The position numbers and the translations under genes were made by a program. From positions 806,001 through 870,000 of the forward strand of contig NZ_CP039852.1 of NCBI RefSeq assembly GCF_006228385.1: DNA of 64,000 bases, in the 5' to 3' direction. Each line of letters opens with the position of its first letter. The first letter of the stretch is position 1. The notes beneath the pieces are model-generated. The model was not told the origin of the DNA and did not search any database. It saw nothing but the letters and a program-made list of their open reading frames with translations. Of the stretch, positions 7,782 to 16,386 are shown piece by piece. This DNA comes from Salinimonas iocasae (GTDB lineage: Bacteria; Pseudomonadota; Gammaproteobacteria; Enterobacterales; Alteromonadaceae).

Positions 7782-9857
7782 ATGAGTCACAATAAAAATA
7801 TAAAAGGGTTCTCCCTGGTCGAAGTATTAATTGCCTCTTTGATAATCATGTTAGGTGTAACAGGCTTTGTCACGTTGCAAACCGAATATATGCGAAGCGA
7901 TGCAAAGCTCAATCTGCGTCAGGTAGCGTTACAACTGGCGCAGGAAAAGCTGGATGACTTGCGCCAGTTTGACGTGTTGCGCACTACTGCAGGCTTACCT
8001 GCCTATAACGATATTGGTGATGATGCTGGTGGTGGCCTGAATGCCGGAAGTGTGGTGGTTGATATCAAAACCGATGCTACCCGCACCTATACATTCACCA
8101 GAACCTGGGCGGTTGAGAATCAGTTTTACACCGATACTGACAGCGATGGCGTGCCGGATACCTGGTTGACCGAAGGCGACATCGGGATCCCAGTGCCTGC
8201 GCCGGATGTGCCCGGGCAAAAAATTGTGACGGTGAATGTGAGCTGGACGGACCCGCAGGGAGAAACGAAGTCCATCGCCGTAGAGGGCAATGTAGCCCCA
8301 GTATTATTGGCCAGAAGTTTTCAGGCTAACAATGAATCGGACGGCGCAAAAAATCAGCCAAAAGTGGCATACACACCGGGTCTGGCACCTGATGTTATCT
8401 CTTACGAACTGGGTAATGGCGAGAGTATCGAAACCAGCAAGCCGGTACCGGATATTGATAAGCAGGGCGATAACAATCTGGTTCAGTTTGAAACTATCCG
8501 CTATATCGATTTGCCCGATCAAACTGACAAGCTGGAGCAGGAAGATTTTCTGACGGTAAACTGCTCGTGCACGCTGGCAGGCACCGGAGAAGGTTACACG
8601 CCGAGCATGACGGACTATGATGGCAACGAGCTGGTGGTAAAGCCCGGCGAAAAAATACAAAAACAAACTGGCGAAGCAGACGGTAGTCAGCAGCCAGCAA
8701 TTTGCAACACCTGCTGTCGGGATCATCATGATACGCAGGCGATGATCGATCAGGAGCAGTATTACCGCAAAGAGGGCGGCGAACCACACGGCCATTATAA
8801 AAAAATGAACGATGGAAGCTACCTGCCAGCATCATCAGTGGGTGACGCTTACGACGAGGTATGCCGGTTTAAGCGGGTTGATGGTTACTTTCAAATGTAT
8901 CCCGACTGGCAGCTGCTGGATGTTATTCAGTTTAGCGACAGGTACTTGCTGGATACTGAAACGCTGGCTAATTACACCGCTTATACCGAATCAGCCATAG
9001 CTGCCAGCGTGATGGGCAGCGGTGCACCTTCAAAGCCCACTGATCGTTCTATTACAATGGGACCGGGTGGACAGCAACTGATTTCTCGTGGGATCTACCT
9101 TGACAGAATGACAACCAGCCATAAACAAGCACTCAAAGCGATGATTGAGGCCGGTAAGGAAGACTGGAAGGCCTATGCCCCATTTTATGATGTGAACCTG
9201 ACGTTATTGTCTCAGTGGAATTCAAAATACTCGGCGATTGCCACTGTTACTAATGAAAGTATTCAAACTATCCTGGACCCGGTGAATGATTTTTACGGTA
9301 CCTACAGTCGGGGCCGGGTCGAAGCGCTAAGCGATGGTACAACGGCTATTAGTAATTTTGCCATGGGGTATAACGCGGGCATAACAGGCACTGCGGGTAT
9401 CTCTCCCACGTACTTTTATGGCGGTAAGCTGGACAATTCGTTACTAGTGACGGTAAATAGTAAAGCCGCATCTGAAAAATTCTTTGCTTTAATTGGTAAC
9501 ATTAACTGTCTGATAACGTTAAACGGCGAAACGCAGCCTTGTGAAACTAATAACAGCAAAAAAGCCAGTTATGTCGATCTGTCTAATCTGGTGATTACTA
9601 ATTCACCATCGCAATTTACCTGTCCAATCACTATTCCTAAAGGAAAGTCGACGCCGTTCTTCAGTTGCGAAAATATGTCGGAAAACTGGAAAGGTGACAT
9701 AATCTTCGCGTTTGAGAAAAATTACTACAATGTCACGCTTAAGGTCCAGTATCCGGATGGCACGATTGTAGAGTCTGACAGAATCTCACTGACCACTGGT
9801 TTGAATGCGACCTCTAATCAGGAATACAGCCTGATTATCGAACTGACACAGATATAA
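7782..9857 (+). CDS. pilV: PilV-type prepilin with very long C-terminal extension
   Basis: A 691-residue protein starting MSHNKNIKG, then FSLVEVLIASLIIMLGVTGF, a class III leader with Glu5. Residues about 1-180 are a PilV-type minor pilin, normally the whole protein. About 500 further residues follow without a frameshift, including a Cys-rich patch near residues 255-320 (VNCSCTLAG, ICNTCCRDHHDTQ). The rest has no recognised domain. An AGGAG at 7767-7771 supports ATG 7782 (GTG 7779 is an alternative). No pilY1 tip adhesin gene follows, so the extension may take over a tip or adhesion role; that is inference. Confidence 0.82.
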   Translation: MSHNKNIKGFSLVEVLIASLIIMLGVTGFVTLQTEYMRSDAKLNLRQVALQLAQEKLDDLRQFDVLRTTAGLPAYNDIGDDAGGGLNAGSVVVDIKTDATRTYTFTRTWAVENQFYTDTDSDGVPDTWLTEGDIGIPVPAPDVPGQKIVTVNVSWTDPQGETKSIAVEGNVAPVLLARSFQANNESDGAKNQPKVAYTPGLAPDVISYELGNGESIETSKPVPDIDKQGDNNLVQFETIRYIDLPDQTDKLEQEDFLTVNCSCTLAGTGEGYTPSMTDYDGNELVVKPGEKIQKQTGEADGSQQPAICNTCCRDHHDTQAMIDQEQYYRKEGGEPHGHYKKMNDGSYLPASSVGDAYDEVCRFKRVDGYFQMYPDWQLLDVIQFSDRYLLDTETLANYTAYTESAIAASVMGSGAPSKPTDRSITMGPGGQQLISRGIYLDRMTTSHKQALKAMIEAGKEDWKAYAPFYDVNLTLLSQWNSKYSAIATVTNESIQTILDPVNDFYGTYSRGRVEALSDGTTAISNFAMGYNAGITGTAGISPTYFYGGKLDNSLLVTVNSKAASEKFFALIGNINCLITLNGETQPCETNNSKKASYVDLSNLVITNSPSQFTCPITIPKGKSTPFFSCENMSENWKGDIIFAFEKNYYNVTLKVQYPDGTIVESDRISLTTGLNATSNQEYSLIIELTQI

Positions 9858-10252
9858 AACCTGCTTAGCCCTCGCTTATCATATTGCTGATACGCGGGGG
9901 CCGACTTTATAAGTGTGAGCATATCGGTCTGTACTGCCCCGTTATCAGACCTACCAATACTTTTTATGGTGCCCAGGTTATCACTACGACCGGAGGGTTC
10001 AGGTAAACATAAAATTTCGTTCCGTTTCTTGAAATTGATAAAAGCTCGTCTACACTTTCGGTAGTCAATCATTAACGCGCTGCTTTTCACTGCTTAGTCG
10101 CGCTGAGATATCACTATATTTATCTTTCCTTCAATCCCGCTTACTGCCTGCTATTCTTCTTCCGGAATCTCTATTTACGTAATTTTACGAATAGGTCTGA
10201 AACGGACCGGCGCGTACATTGGCGGGTTCTCTAATAGGTAGAGCTTGTATTA
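9858..10252. other. Intergenic region after the pilin operon
   Basis: No gene can be supported in these 395 bases. An imperfect hairpin at 9868-9902 (two mismatches in 13 pairs) lies just after the pilV stop and may end the operon. The rest probably contains the promoter of the binding-protein gene at 10253. No clear regulatory motif is visible. Confidence 0.5.
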
Positions 10253-11059
10253 ATGCTTATTTCGTCGGTTATTCGAACAATTTTTTTGATAGTGGTAATC
10301 ATGCTATCTGGCTGTAGCCGAGAGACGCCGCCTGCCACACTTAAAATTGGATATACCCACGAACCTCCCTATTCTTATGTGAACGAAGTAGGGGAAGTAA
10401 GAGGGGTTTATCCAGATGTCGCTCGACAAATTACCCGGAAGATGGGAGTAGATAACGTCAAGTGGGTACTGCTCTCCTTTGACAGGCTGATTCCGGCGCT
10501 GCTGAACAATCGGATAGATGTCATTGCAGCGGGAATGGCGGTTACGCGAGCACGCACAGAGCAAAACCTTTGCTTCACAACACCACTATCCCAATCAAAT
10601 ACCGCGGTACTGTGGCGTAAAGATAACAATAACGTTATTTCCGAAGCCCCCCTTTCATCACAGGCGCTTCGCTTTGTCGTCATTGATGGCTCATCGGAAG
10701 AGTCTATATTGAAGCAGCATTATGAGCCAGAGGCGTTTTTGTCGGTTGAAGACATCCGGCTGGGATTATTAGCGCTTAAATCAGGCCGCGCAGATATGCT
10801 GGTAATGACACGTCCAACATTGATGCAAGTATCAGAGGAAAGCCCTGAACGTTATCAAATCAAGGATGGTCAGGGCATTCTGGAAAACCGTCAGGTATCG
10901 GCTTTTGTTATAAGAAAGGAGGATACCGAACTGGCGCAGCGCTGGAACACTGCACAGGCGTCTGTGAGTAAACAGGAAGATACGCTTAGTGCACTGACGC
11001 AAGGCGGAATGACTCCATTTGATGCCTCTTTACACAAAGAGCGGTGCTACACCCTATGA
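10253..11059 (+). CDS. Family 3 periplasmic solute-binding lipoprotein
   Basis: A 268-residue lipoprotein. After a hydrophobic signal segment the lipobox LSGC lies near residue 21. The body has the bacterial extracellular solute-binding family 3 pattern: GYTHEPPYSYVNEVGEVRGV, then GMAVTRARTEQNLCFTTPL and a DIRLGLLALKSGRADMLV hinge. Such proteins bind amino acids or similar small ligands. There is no ABC permease next to it. Its stop overlaps the start of the hybrid histidine kinase (ATGA), so it more likely acts as a sensory receptor for that kinase than as a transporter subunit. Confidence 0.85.
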   Translation: MLISSVIRTIFLIVVIMLSGCSRETPPATLKIGYTHEPPYSYVNEVGEVRGVYPDVARQITRKMGVDNVKWVLLSFDRLIPALLNNRIDVIAAGMAVTRARTEQNLCFTTPLSQSNTAVLWRKDNNNVISEAPLSSQALRFVVIDGSSEESILKQHYEPEAFLSVEDIRLGLLALKSGRADMLVMTRPTLMQVSEESPERYQIKDGQGILENRQVSAFVIRKEDTELAQRWNTAQASVSKQEDTLSALTQGGMTPFDASLHKERCYTL

Positions 11060-13164
11060 TGCTCACGCTTAGGTATTTGCGGGACCAAAGCCGCTGGATA
11101 TTATTCATTGTTCCGGCAATGCTCATTATTACTATAGCAACGGCGGTGGTTTTTCACATTCGTGAGAAGGAAATAGATTATCGGGTAAATATGGTATACG
11201 CCATTGAACAGGCCGAAAGCGATTTTACCAATGGTTTGATGCACTTCGCACTGAGCGGTGAAGCGGATAGCCCCTGGCAACGGCGCGTAGGGATGGCGTT
11301 GATTACACAATCGTTAAGTGAATATCAGACTATCGCGTATCAGCTCAACAGTAAAAGCTCGTCTGAGGACATGCTGAAGAATGTTGAGGAAATGTCGCTG
11401 AAACTCAATACGCTGGTCGATAGTGGCAGTAAGGTTGATGCGGAGCTTAGAGAAGAGATTTATCAGATTTCAAGCCAGGCGGATCGCATAGAGCGTCAAC
11501 TTGCCGAAAGCCTGGAAGAACGACGTATTCAGCAGCGCCACTGGTTTATGGTCATTATTGTATTGAGCAGTCTGTTACTTGCATTGCTCGGCCTGGCGTT
11601 ACTGCGTTCAGAACGATACCGGTTCGCGCTTAACTCCAGCCTGCAACTTAGTGAGCAGCGTTTTCTCCGCCTATTACAAAATACTGACGATGTGTTCTGG
11701 CTTGAAGCATTCGACAGCGAAAAAGTGCTGTATGTGTCTCAGGCATTCAGGAAGATGGTTGGCCGGGACGCCAAAGTGGTAATGAACCACAAATCAGCCT
11801 GGCGAAAGCTGGTGCACCCCGATGATCTCACCAAAATAGAACATGCCCGAAGGCAGGCTCATCACAGCCCAAGAGATATAGAGTGTCGTATTATTCGCCC
11901 GGACGGACAGATTCGCTGGATAGAGGGCAGAATATTCCCTATCTGGAAGGAGCAGAACGAAGAGTCAGGGCGTAAGCCAGATTTTATGGCATCTATCAGC
12001 CGTGATGTCACTGAAAAGCGGATTTTAGATCACAGGCTCTTCCAGGCGCAGAAGATGGAGTCACTGGGGCAACTGACCGGTGGTGTTGCACATGATTTTA
12101 ATAATCTGCTTACGGTTATTCTTATCAATACCCGGCATTTGATAGGTCGTTTACAGGACGCGCCGGATTTGGCAAGAATGATGACGCTTATTATGCGTGC
12201 CGCAGAACGGGGAGCACGTCTCAATCAGCGCCTTTTAGCATTTGCCAGTAAACAGCAGCTTCAGCCTGAGGTTATTCTCGTCGAAGACTTGATTGAAGAG
12301 TCTGTAGAGATGCTGGAACGCACCCTAGGTGAGAAGTACCGGCTTGTTTTCAATCGTCCTGCCAGTCCCTTGTGGGTAAAGGTTGATCCCGGCCAGTTGC
12401 AAAATGCACTGGTGAATTTATGCCTTAACTCCAGAGACGCGATGCCCGATGGCGGCAAAATAACGATCCGTCTGGAACAATCCTGTCATGAAAGCCTGTT
12501 CGGCATACAGGGTGATAAAGCACATATCTCCGTAAAAGATGATGGGGAGGGCATTGCCCAGGAGGTACTGGACAGAGTGTTGGAGCCTTTCTTCACTACC
12601 AAAACCTGTGATAAAGGCACAGGTTTAGGACTCAGTATGGTGTTTGGATTTGTACGACAGTCCGGGGGAAATATGCATATTAATTCCATGGTCGGGAAAG
12701 GGACCACGGTGCATATGGTATTACCTACCTGCGGTTCTCAAAGAGCACGTTTACCTGCCAAACCCTTACAGCCCACCGGAGGGGCTACCATTTTGCTGGT
12801 TGAGGACGATGAGCTGGTACGTGAAAGTACAACCTCTGTCTTACAAAAAGAGGGCTATCGCGTGATTCAGGCTGAGACAGCTGAGGACGCACTGGAAGTG
12901 CTGAACGTTAAACAGGATATTGATTTGGTATTGACCGACATTGTCATGCCTGGCGCATTATCAGGCTTTGAGCTGGCTGAACGTGTACAAACCACACACC
13001 CGGCGCTGCGAATTCTGGTTACGTCGGGTTTCATGGGGTACCAAAGCAATAGCCCGGAGGGGTGGTACTTTCTGCAAAAGCCGTTTTCCAGTCAGAGCCT
13101 GTTGGCACACGTCCAGGGGGCATTAACATCAGCGCGTTCAGCTACGAACAATGATATGCGATGA
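11056..13164 (+). CDS. Hybrid sensor histidine kinase (TM-PAS-HisKA-HATPase-REC)
   Basis: About 702 residues. A first membrane helix lies near residues 12-32 and a second near 165-185, enclosing a helical periplasmic sensor of about 130 residues. Then follow a PAS/PAC domain (about 205-325), a HisKA dimerisation helix with phospho-acceptor His in GGVAHDFNNLLTVI (near residue 346), a HATPase domain (DDGEGI, GTGLGLSMVFGFV) and a C-terminal receiver domain with Asp in VLTDIVMPG (near 628). The chosen ATG at 11056 overlaps the binding-protein stop; a GTG at 11044 is an alternative. Its 3' end overlaps the convergent response regulator by 27 bases. Confidence 0.9.
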   Translation: MMLTLRYLRDQSRWILFIVPAMLIITIATAVVFHIREKEIDYRVNMVYAIEQAESDFTNGLMHFALSGEADSPWQRRVGMALITQSLSEYQTIAYQLNSKSSSEDMLKNVEEMSLKLNTLVDSGSKVDAELREEIYQISSQADRIERQLAESLEERRIQQRHWFMVIIVLSSLLLALLGLALLRSERYRFALNSSLQLSEQRFLRLLQNTDDVFWLEAFDSEKVLYVSQAFRKMVGRDAKVVMNHKSAWRKLVHPDDLTKIEHARRQAHHSPRDIECRIIRPDGQIRWIEGRIFPIWKEQNEESGRKPDFMASISRDVTEKRILDHRLFQAQKMESLGQLTGGVAHDFNNLLTVILINTRHLIGRLQDAPDLARMMTLIMRAAERGARLNQRLLAFASKQQLQPEVILVEDLIEESVEMLERTLGEKYRLVFNRPASPLWVKVDPGQLQNALVNLCLNSRDAMPDGGKITIRLEQSCHESLFGIQGDKAHISVKDDGEGIAQEVLDRVLEPFFTTKTCDKGTGLGLSMVFGFVRQSGGNMHINSMVGKGTTVHMVLPTCGSQRARLPAKPLQPTGGATILLVEDDELVRESTTSVLQKEGYRVIQAETAEDALEVLNVKQDIDLVLTDIVMPGALSGFELAERVQTTHPALRILVTSGFMGYQSNSPEGWYFLQKPFSSQSLLAHVQGALTSARSATNNDMR

Positions 13165-15249
13165 GCGTGCTTTTTCCGGTTGACAGAAGATATGCTGTAA
13201 ACTATCACCAAACATATCATCGGGTGAATAGTGTGTAATACGCAGGCTATCGATCAGGGGAGACTGCCTTTCAAGGTCTTTCAGTGCTAACTCGGCTTTC
13301 ACTAATAGCTTCATTACCTCATCTTTACTTCTGCCGATGAATATAGCAGTGATTTGCGCCTCACCAGTGCGACCTAAATCATCAGCATCAAAAAAGGTAT
13401 TTCTGCCCAGTTTACTGACTCTTTGCAGCGCTTCGTTAACTGAAGACTGATGTGATAATGCAGTGATTTTTATCACTTGCACATTGTGTCCTGCATTAGC
13501 CGCAAAGGCTACAAGCGCGTCGGCACGTCGTGTGAAAGCTTCAACATTACTTATCTGGCTGACGACATCAATGCTGGATGCTGCGCTGTAACGGATCTCC
13601 TGCTCTACAAGGCGTGCCAGCATTTTAAACTGTGACTGGCGCTTGGCCGACCAGTTGCCTACACTGCGGTCTGACACAAATACACTCCCTACAATACAGC
13701 CATTGTTTGCCCTTAAGGCATGGGTAACAAATAACCGATAAGGCGGCTTGACGTGTACAAGTGGTGTGTCAGCAGCCTGCGCGTCTTCCATAAGGTCCGG
13801 TATAACAATCATATCGGTATCTGGCAGCAGGCGATAACACAATGAATTGTCTGCTGGTATCGATTTGGTACTTATACCAACTTTTGCTTTCAGGTAGCAC
13901 ATTTCTTCTTCAAGTATCGAAATTGCACTTACCGAGGTGTGCAGAATACGACTGATCAACCGTGTTAACCGGTCGAAGCGGTCTTCCGGTTGTAATGGCT
14001 GAGGGTTTAGTGCGCGCACGGTGGAGATACGATAGGGCAATTGCTCATTGGCGTGCTTCTCCAACCAGTGCGTAAACGTTTCAGGCGTCATTGCCGACGC
14101 AAAATGGAAACCTTGCGCAAAATGACAGCCTTTTTGCTCCAGCAATGCCACCGTATCAGCGTTTTCAACACCCACAGCGGTAACACTGAGGCCAAGCCCC
14201 TGGCCCATTTTAATAAGCGTACTGGTAATCAGTGAAGACTCATACGCGTGCATGGCAGAGGTGACAAAGCGACGATGAATTTTAAGCTCTGAAAAGGGCA
14301 GTCTGACCAGCTGCTCGATAGACGCAAGCCCGCTCCCCAGATCATCAACTGCCAGTCGGTATCCTCTTAATCGCAGGCGGGTCAGCACTTCTGGTGCTAC
14401 AGCGTGCTGGCCAATCGCGACTGATTCGCTCATTTCAAGCATCAGATGTGAAGGCTGAACGCGATAGTCACCAATAAGCGTGTCGAGCTTGTTCAAAAAA
14501 TTAGTGTCTTCCAGCGATTTGCCTGAGATATTGATCGACAGGTGAAAGTCCTGACTAACCAGCCCCGCAGGGTACCGTGTTTTGATTTTTAAAAATTCTG
14601 ACAACCATTGTATAGCGCTGATAAGCACATATTCTGTCAGCGCAATAATACCGTTACTGCGCTCAGCCATTGGAATGAAGTCATCAGGTGCGATGGTCCC
14701 GAATTTTTTACTGTGCCACCGGCAAAGTACTTCGGCGCCAGCCAGAGACTGCGTATTGATATCCAGCTTGGGCTGAAACACCAGCGATAGTTCACGGTTG
14801 AGAATTGCCTGATGAAGATCCTCAGCGGTAACAGGTTGTTCGCTGATTTTAGGGCGCGAGTGCGGTGTAATGCTTTTTTGTGTAGCCTCATTGATAAGCT
14901 GCACCAGGGTCTTAAGCGGGAACGGTTTCTTCAGCATACCGGCGACTGTTAAGCCCTGGGATGCTGCCGAGTGACTGGCTGCATCAATGACATCCATATC
15001 GGCACCACTGATAACAATGATTTTTGCTTTACTGTTGTGCTGAGCAAGTGCTGAAAAAGCGTCTAAACCATCTTCGGCCCCCAGGCACAGATCGACAAGA
15101 ATAATGTCGGGATTTAATGCGCTGTTAGCCTTAATTAGCTCATCAATACCTGAACATGCAGTACAGGCAAATCCTTCTATTGTGAGCGCGTGAAATAAGG
15201 AAAGACGAATTATTTGGTCATCATCCAGAACAAGCACTTTTGCGGACAT
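13138..15249 (-). CDS. Response regulator: REC-EAL-GAF-degenerate GGDEF
   Basis: About 703 residues. Residues 1-120 are a receiver domain (VLVLDDDQ, phospho-acceptor Asp in ILVDLCLG). Residues about 145-395 are an EAL domain: GAEVLCRW (EVL instead of EAL), LEMSES, VDDLGSG, LKIHRRF (usually LKIDRSF) and AVGVEN (usually AEGVET). Two normally conserved acidic positions are therefore changed and c-di-GMP phosphodiesterase activity is doubtful. Then come a GAF domain (about 415-545) and a GGDEF-like domain whose signature is replaced by RTGEAQ. ATG 15249 is preceded by AAGGGG; GTG 15255 is an alternative. It probably senses or scaffolds rather than turns over c-di-GMP. Confidence 0.85.
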   Translation of the reverse strand: MSAKVLVLDDDQIIRLSLFHALTIEGFACTACSGIDELIKANSALNPDIILVDLCLGAEDGLDAFSALAQHNSKAKIIVISGADMDVIDAASHSAASQGLTVAGMLKKPFPLKTLVQLINEATQKSITPHSRPKISEQPVTAEDLHQAILNRELSLVFQPKLDINTQSLAGAEVLCRWHSKKFGTIAPDDFIPMAERSNGIIALTEYVLISAIQWLSEFLKIKTRYPAGLVSQDFHLSINISGKSLEDTNFLNKLDTLIGDYRVQPSHLMLEMSESVAIGQHAVAPEVLTRLRLRGYRLAVDDLGSGLASIEQLVRLPFSELKIHRRFVTSAMHAYESSLITSTLIKMGQGLGLSVTAVGVENADTVALLEQKGCHFAQGFHFASAMTPETFTHWLEKHANEQLPYRISTVRALNPQPLQPEDRFDRLTRLISRILHTSVSAISILEEEMCYLKAKVGISTKSIPADNSLCYRLLPDTDMIVIPDLMEDAQAADTPLVHVKPPYRLFVTHALRANNGCIVGSVFVSDRSVGNWSAKRQSQFKMLARLVEQEIRYSAASSIDVVSQISNVEAFTRRADALVAFAANAGHNVQVIKITALSHQSSVNEALQRVSKLGRNTFFDADDLGRTGEAQITAIFIGRSKDEVMKLLVKAELALKDLERQSPLIDSLRITHYSPDDMFGDSLQHIFCQPEKARSSHIIVRS

Positions 15250-15337
15250 CTTCACCCCTTTGAAACAAGAGGCTGAAATATAGTGAACATCCGCAAAACA
15301 GTGTATTCGGGAAATTACGTAATTTAGTCAGAAACCG

Positions 15338-15946
15338 TCATCGTTGCGCCTGTAATACCACGCGGGTGAGTGATGCCACTGAGTGAACGTCAAGCTTGCT
15401 AAAGATATTAGACTTATGCGCTTCTACGGTACGGTGACTGATGTACAGCATTTCGGCGATTTCTGAGGCAGAGTATCCTTCGGAAACCAGTTTAGCGACA
15501 TCTAACTCGCGCTCGGTAAGCTGGGCTACAAGCATCTTAGCCTTGCGTGTTTTATCCAGCTCCTGAAGCAGCGATTTACGCTGATCGATAGCTTCCTGCG
15601 CTTTTCTAATCAGTCGCTCTGGTGTTGCCGATTTTTGTATAAGGGTTACGGCGCCATCTTCCATAGCTTTAACAGCCGTGATTACATCGGCTTTTCCCGA
15701 GTAGATAAGAACGGGCAAACCGGGATGTGATTGTTTCAATGCGGCAAGCACATCAAGCCCGGTATGATAGGGCATATTGAGGTCAAGAATGACACACGCA
15801 TTGTGCGTGTCTATATCACTATTTAAAAAGGCACGGGTATCACTGAAGGTGTGAACAGAGAATTGGGACTCGTTAAAGATCCTGGCCAGCGTCTCTAAAA
15901 TCAGCTTGTCGTCATCTACCAGATACACCTTGGAAGGCGTGGTCAT
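15338..15946 (-). CDS. FixJ/NarL-type response regulator
   Basis: A 202-residue two-domain regulator. The receiver domain occupies residues 1-120 with VYLVDDDK and phospho-acceptor Asp55 in CVILDLNMPYHTG. A linker with coiled-coil character is followed by a LuxR-type HTH (about 143-190: LTERELDVAKLVSEGYSASE, then ISHRTVEAHKSNI). It is the probable output of the adjacent hybrid kinase. It is upstream of and on the same strand as the REC-EAL protein gene (gap 88 bp), so they may share a transcript. An AGGA precedes the ATG. Confidence 0.9.
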   Translation of the reverse strand: MTTPSKVYLVDDDKLILETLARIFNESQFSVHTFSDTRAFLNSDIDTHNACVILDLNMPYHTGLDVLAALKQSHPGLPVLIYSGKADVITAVKAMEDGAVTLIQKSATPERLIRKAQEAIDQRKSLLQELDKTRKAKMLVAQLTERELDVAKLVSEGYSASEIAEMLYISHRTVEAHKSNIFSKLDVHSVASLTRVVLQAQR

Positions 15947-16153
15947 GAGAGGATCCTTGGTTGAATATAAATGTTTTAAAAATCAATGTCTTGCGTTTAA
16001 TTGGTAGTACCCATTAAGACATGTCGGCGATGAGATGTCAAATTAGGTATTTCTACTCATGGTTGTAGTCACTAAAGTTAACTACATTTGTAAATATAAA
16101 GGAATTGTATAGCTTTTATCTACTGCTTTTTATGCAATTTTATAGTCCCCTTA

Positions 16154-16217
16154 GAGGTTGGTAAGCCCGATAATGTTCCGAGTCGGGCATTTTACCCTAA
16201 AGGTAGTTACCAACCTC
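16154..16217. repeat. Nested inverted repeats, possible three-way-junction RNA or DNA element
   Basis: An outer perfect 11-bp stem pairs GAGGTTGGTAA (16154-16164) with TTACCAACCTC (16207-16217). Inside it are GCCCGA/TCGGGC (16165-16170 with 16183-16188) and TACC/GGTA around 16193-16205. On the plus strand it is followed by a run of T (ATTTTTTCC), so it could be a complex terminator or a small structured RNA. No gene ends directly upstream on the plus strand. Confidence 0.55.
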
Positions 16218-16335
16218 ATTTTTTCCTGCGCAAGACGATTTAAAATGATTTTAGCGATCTTTGAAAAACGTATCTGGAAATTTTAAGAAGTGACGGACAC
16301 AAGGTTTAGAAAGGGGGGAGAGGCCGATTGGAAGA

Positions 16336-16368
16336 TAGCCCGTACAACAGAAGGTATTGAACGGGCTA
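16336..16368 (-). terminator. Hairpin downstream of DUF547 gene
   Basis: TAGCCCGT (16336-16343) pairs with ACGGGCTA (16361-16368) with a 17-nt loop. It lies 19 bases past the stop of the minus-strand DUF547 gene. No T-tract follows, so termination strength is uncertain. Confidence 0.4.
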
Positions 16369-16386
16369 CCGGCTTAGGTGGTGTAC

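Larger units (their letters stand above)
15947..16386. other. Intergenic region with structured repeats
   Basis: There is no coding capacity in these 440 bases. The stretch contains the nested inverted repeats at 16154-16217 and the hairpin at 16336-16368 listed separately. The part next to 15946 should hold the promoter of the FixJ-like regulator, but no clear box is recognised. Confidence 0.5.

Noticed and set aside
8304..8795. 163-codon minus-strand frame within the long pilV
   Set aside because: Shadow frame; the plus-strand frame is continuous and has a prepilin leader.
16154..16217. Integron attC site
   Set aside because: Outer repeat lacks the RYYYAAC/GTTRRRY core sites and there is no integron integrase or cassette array.
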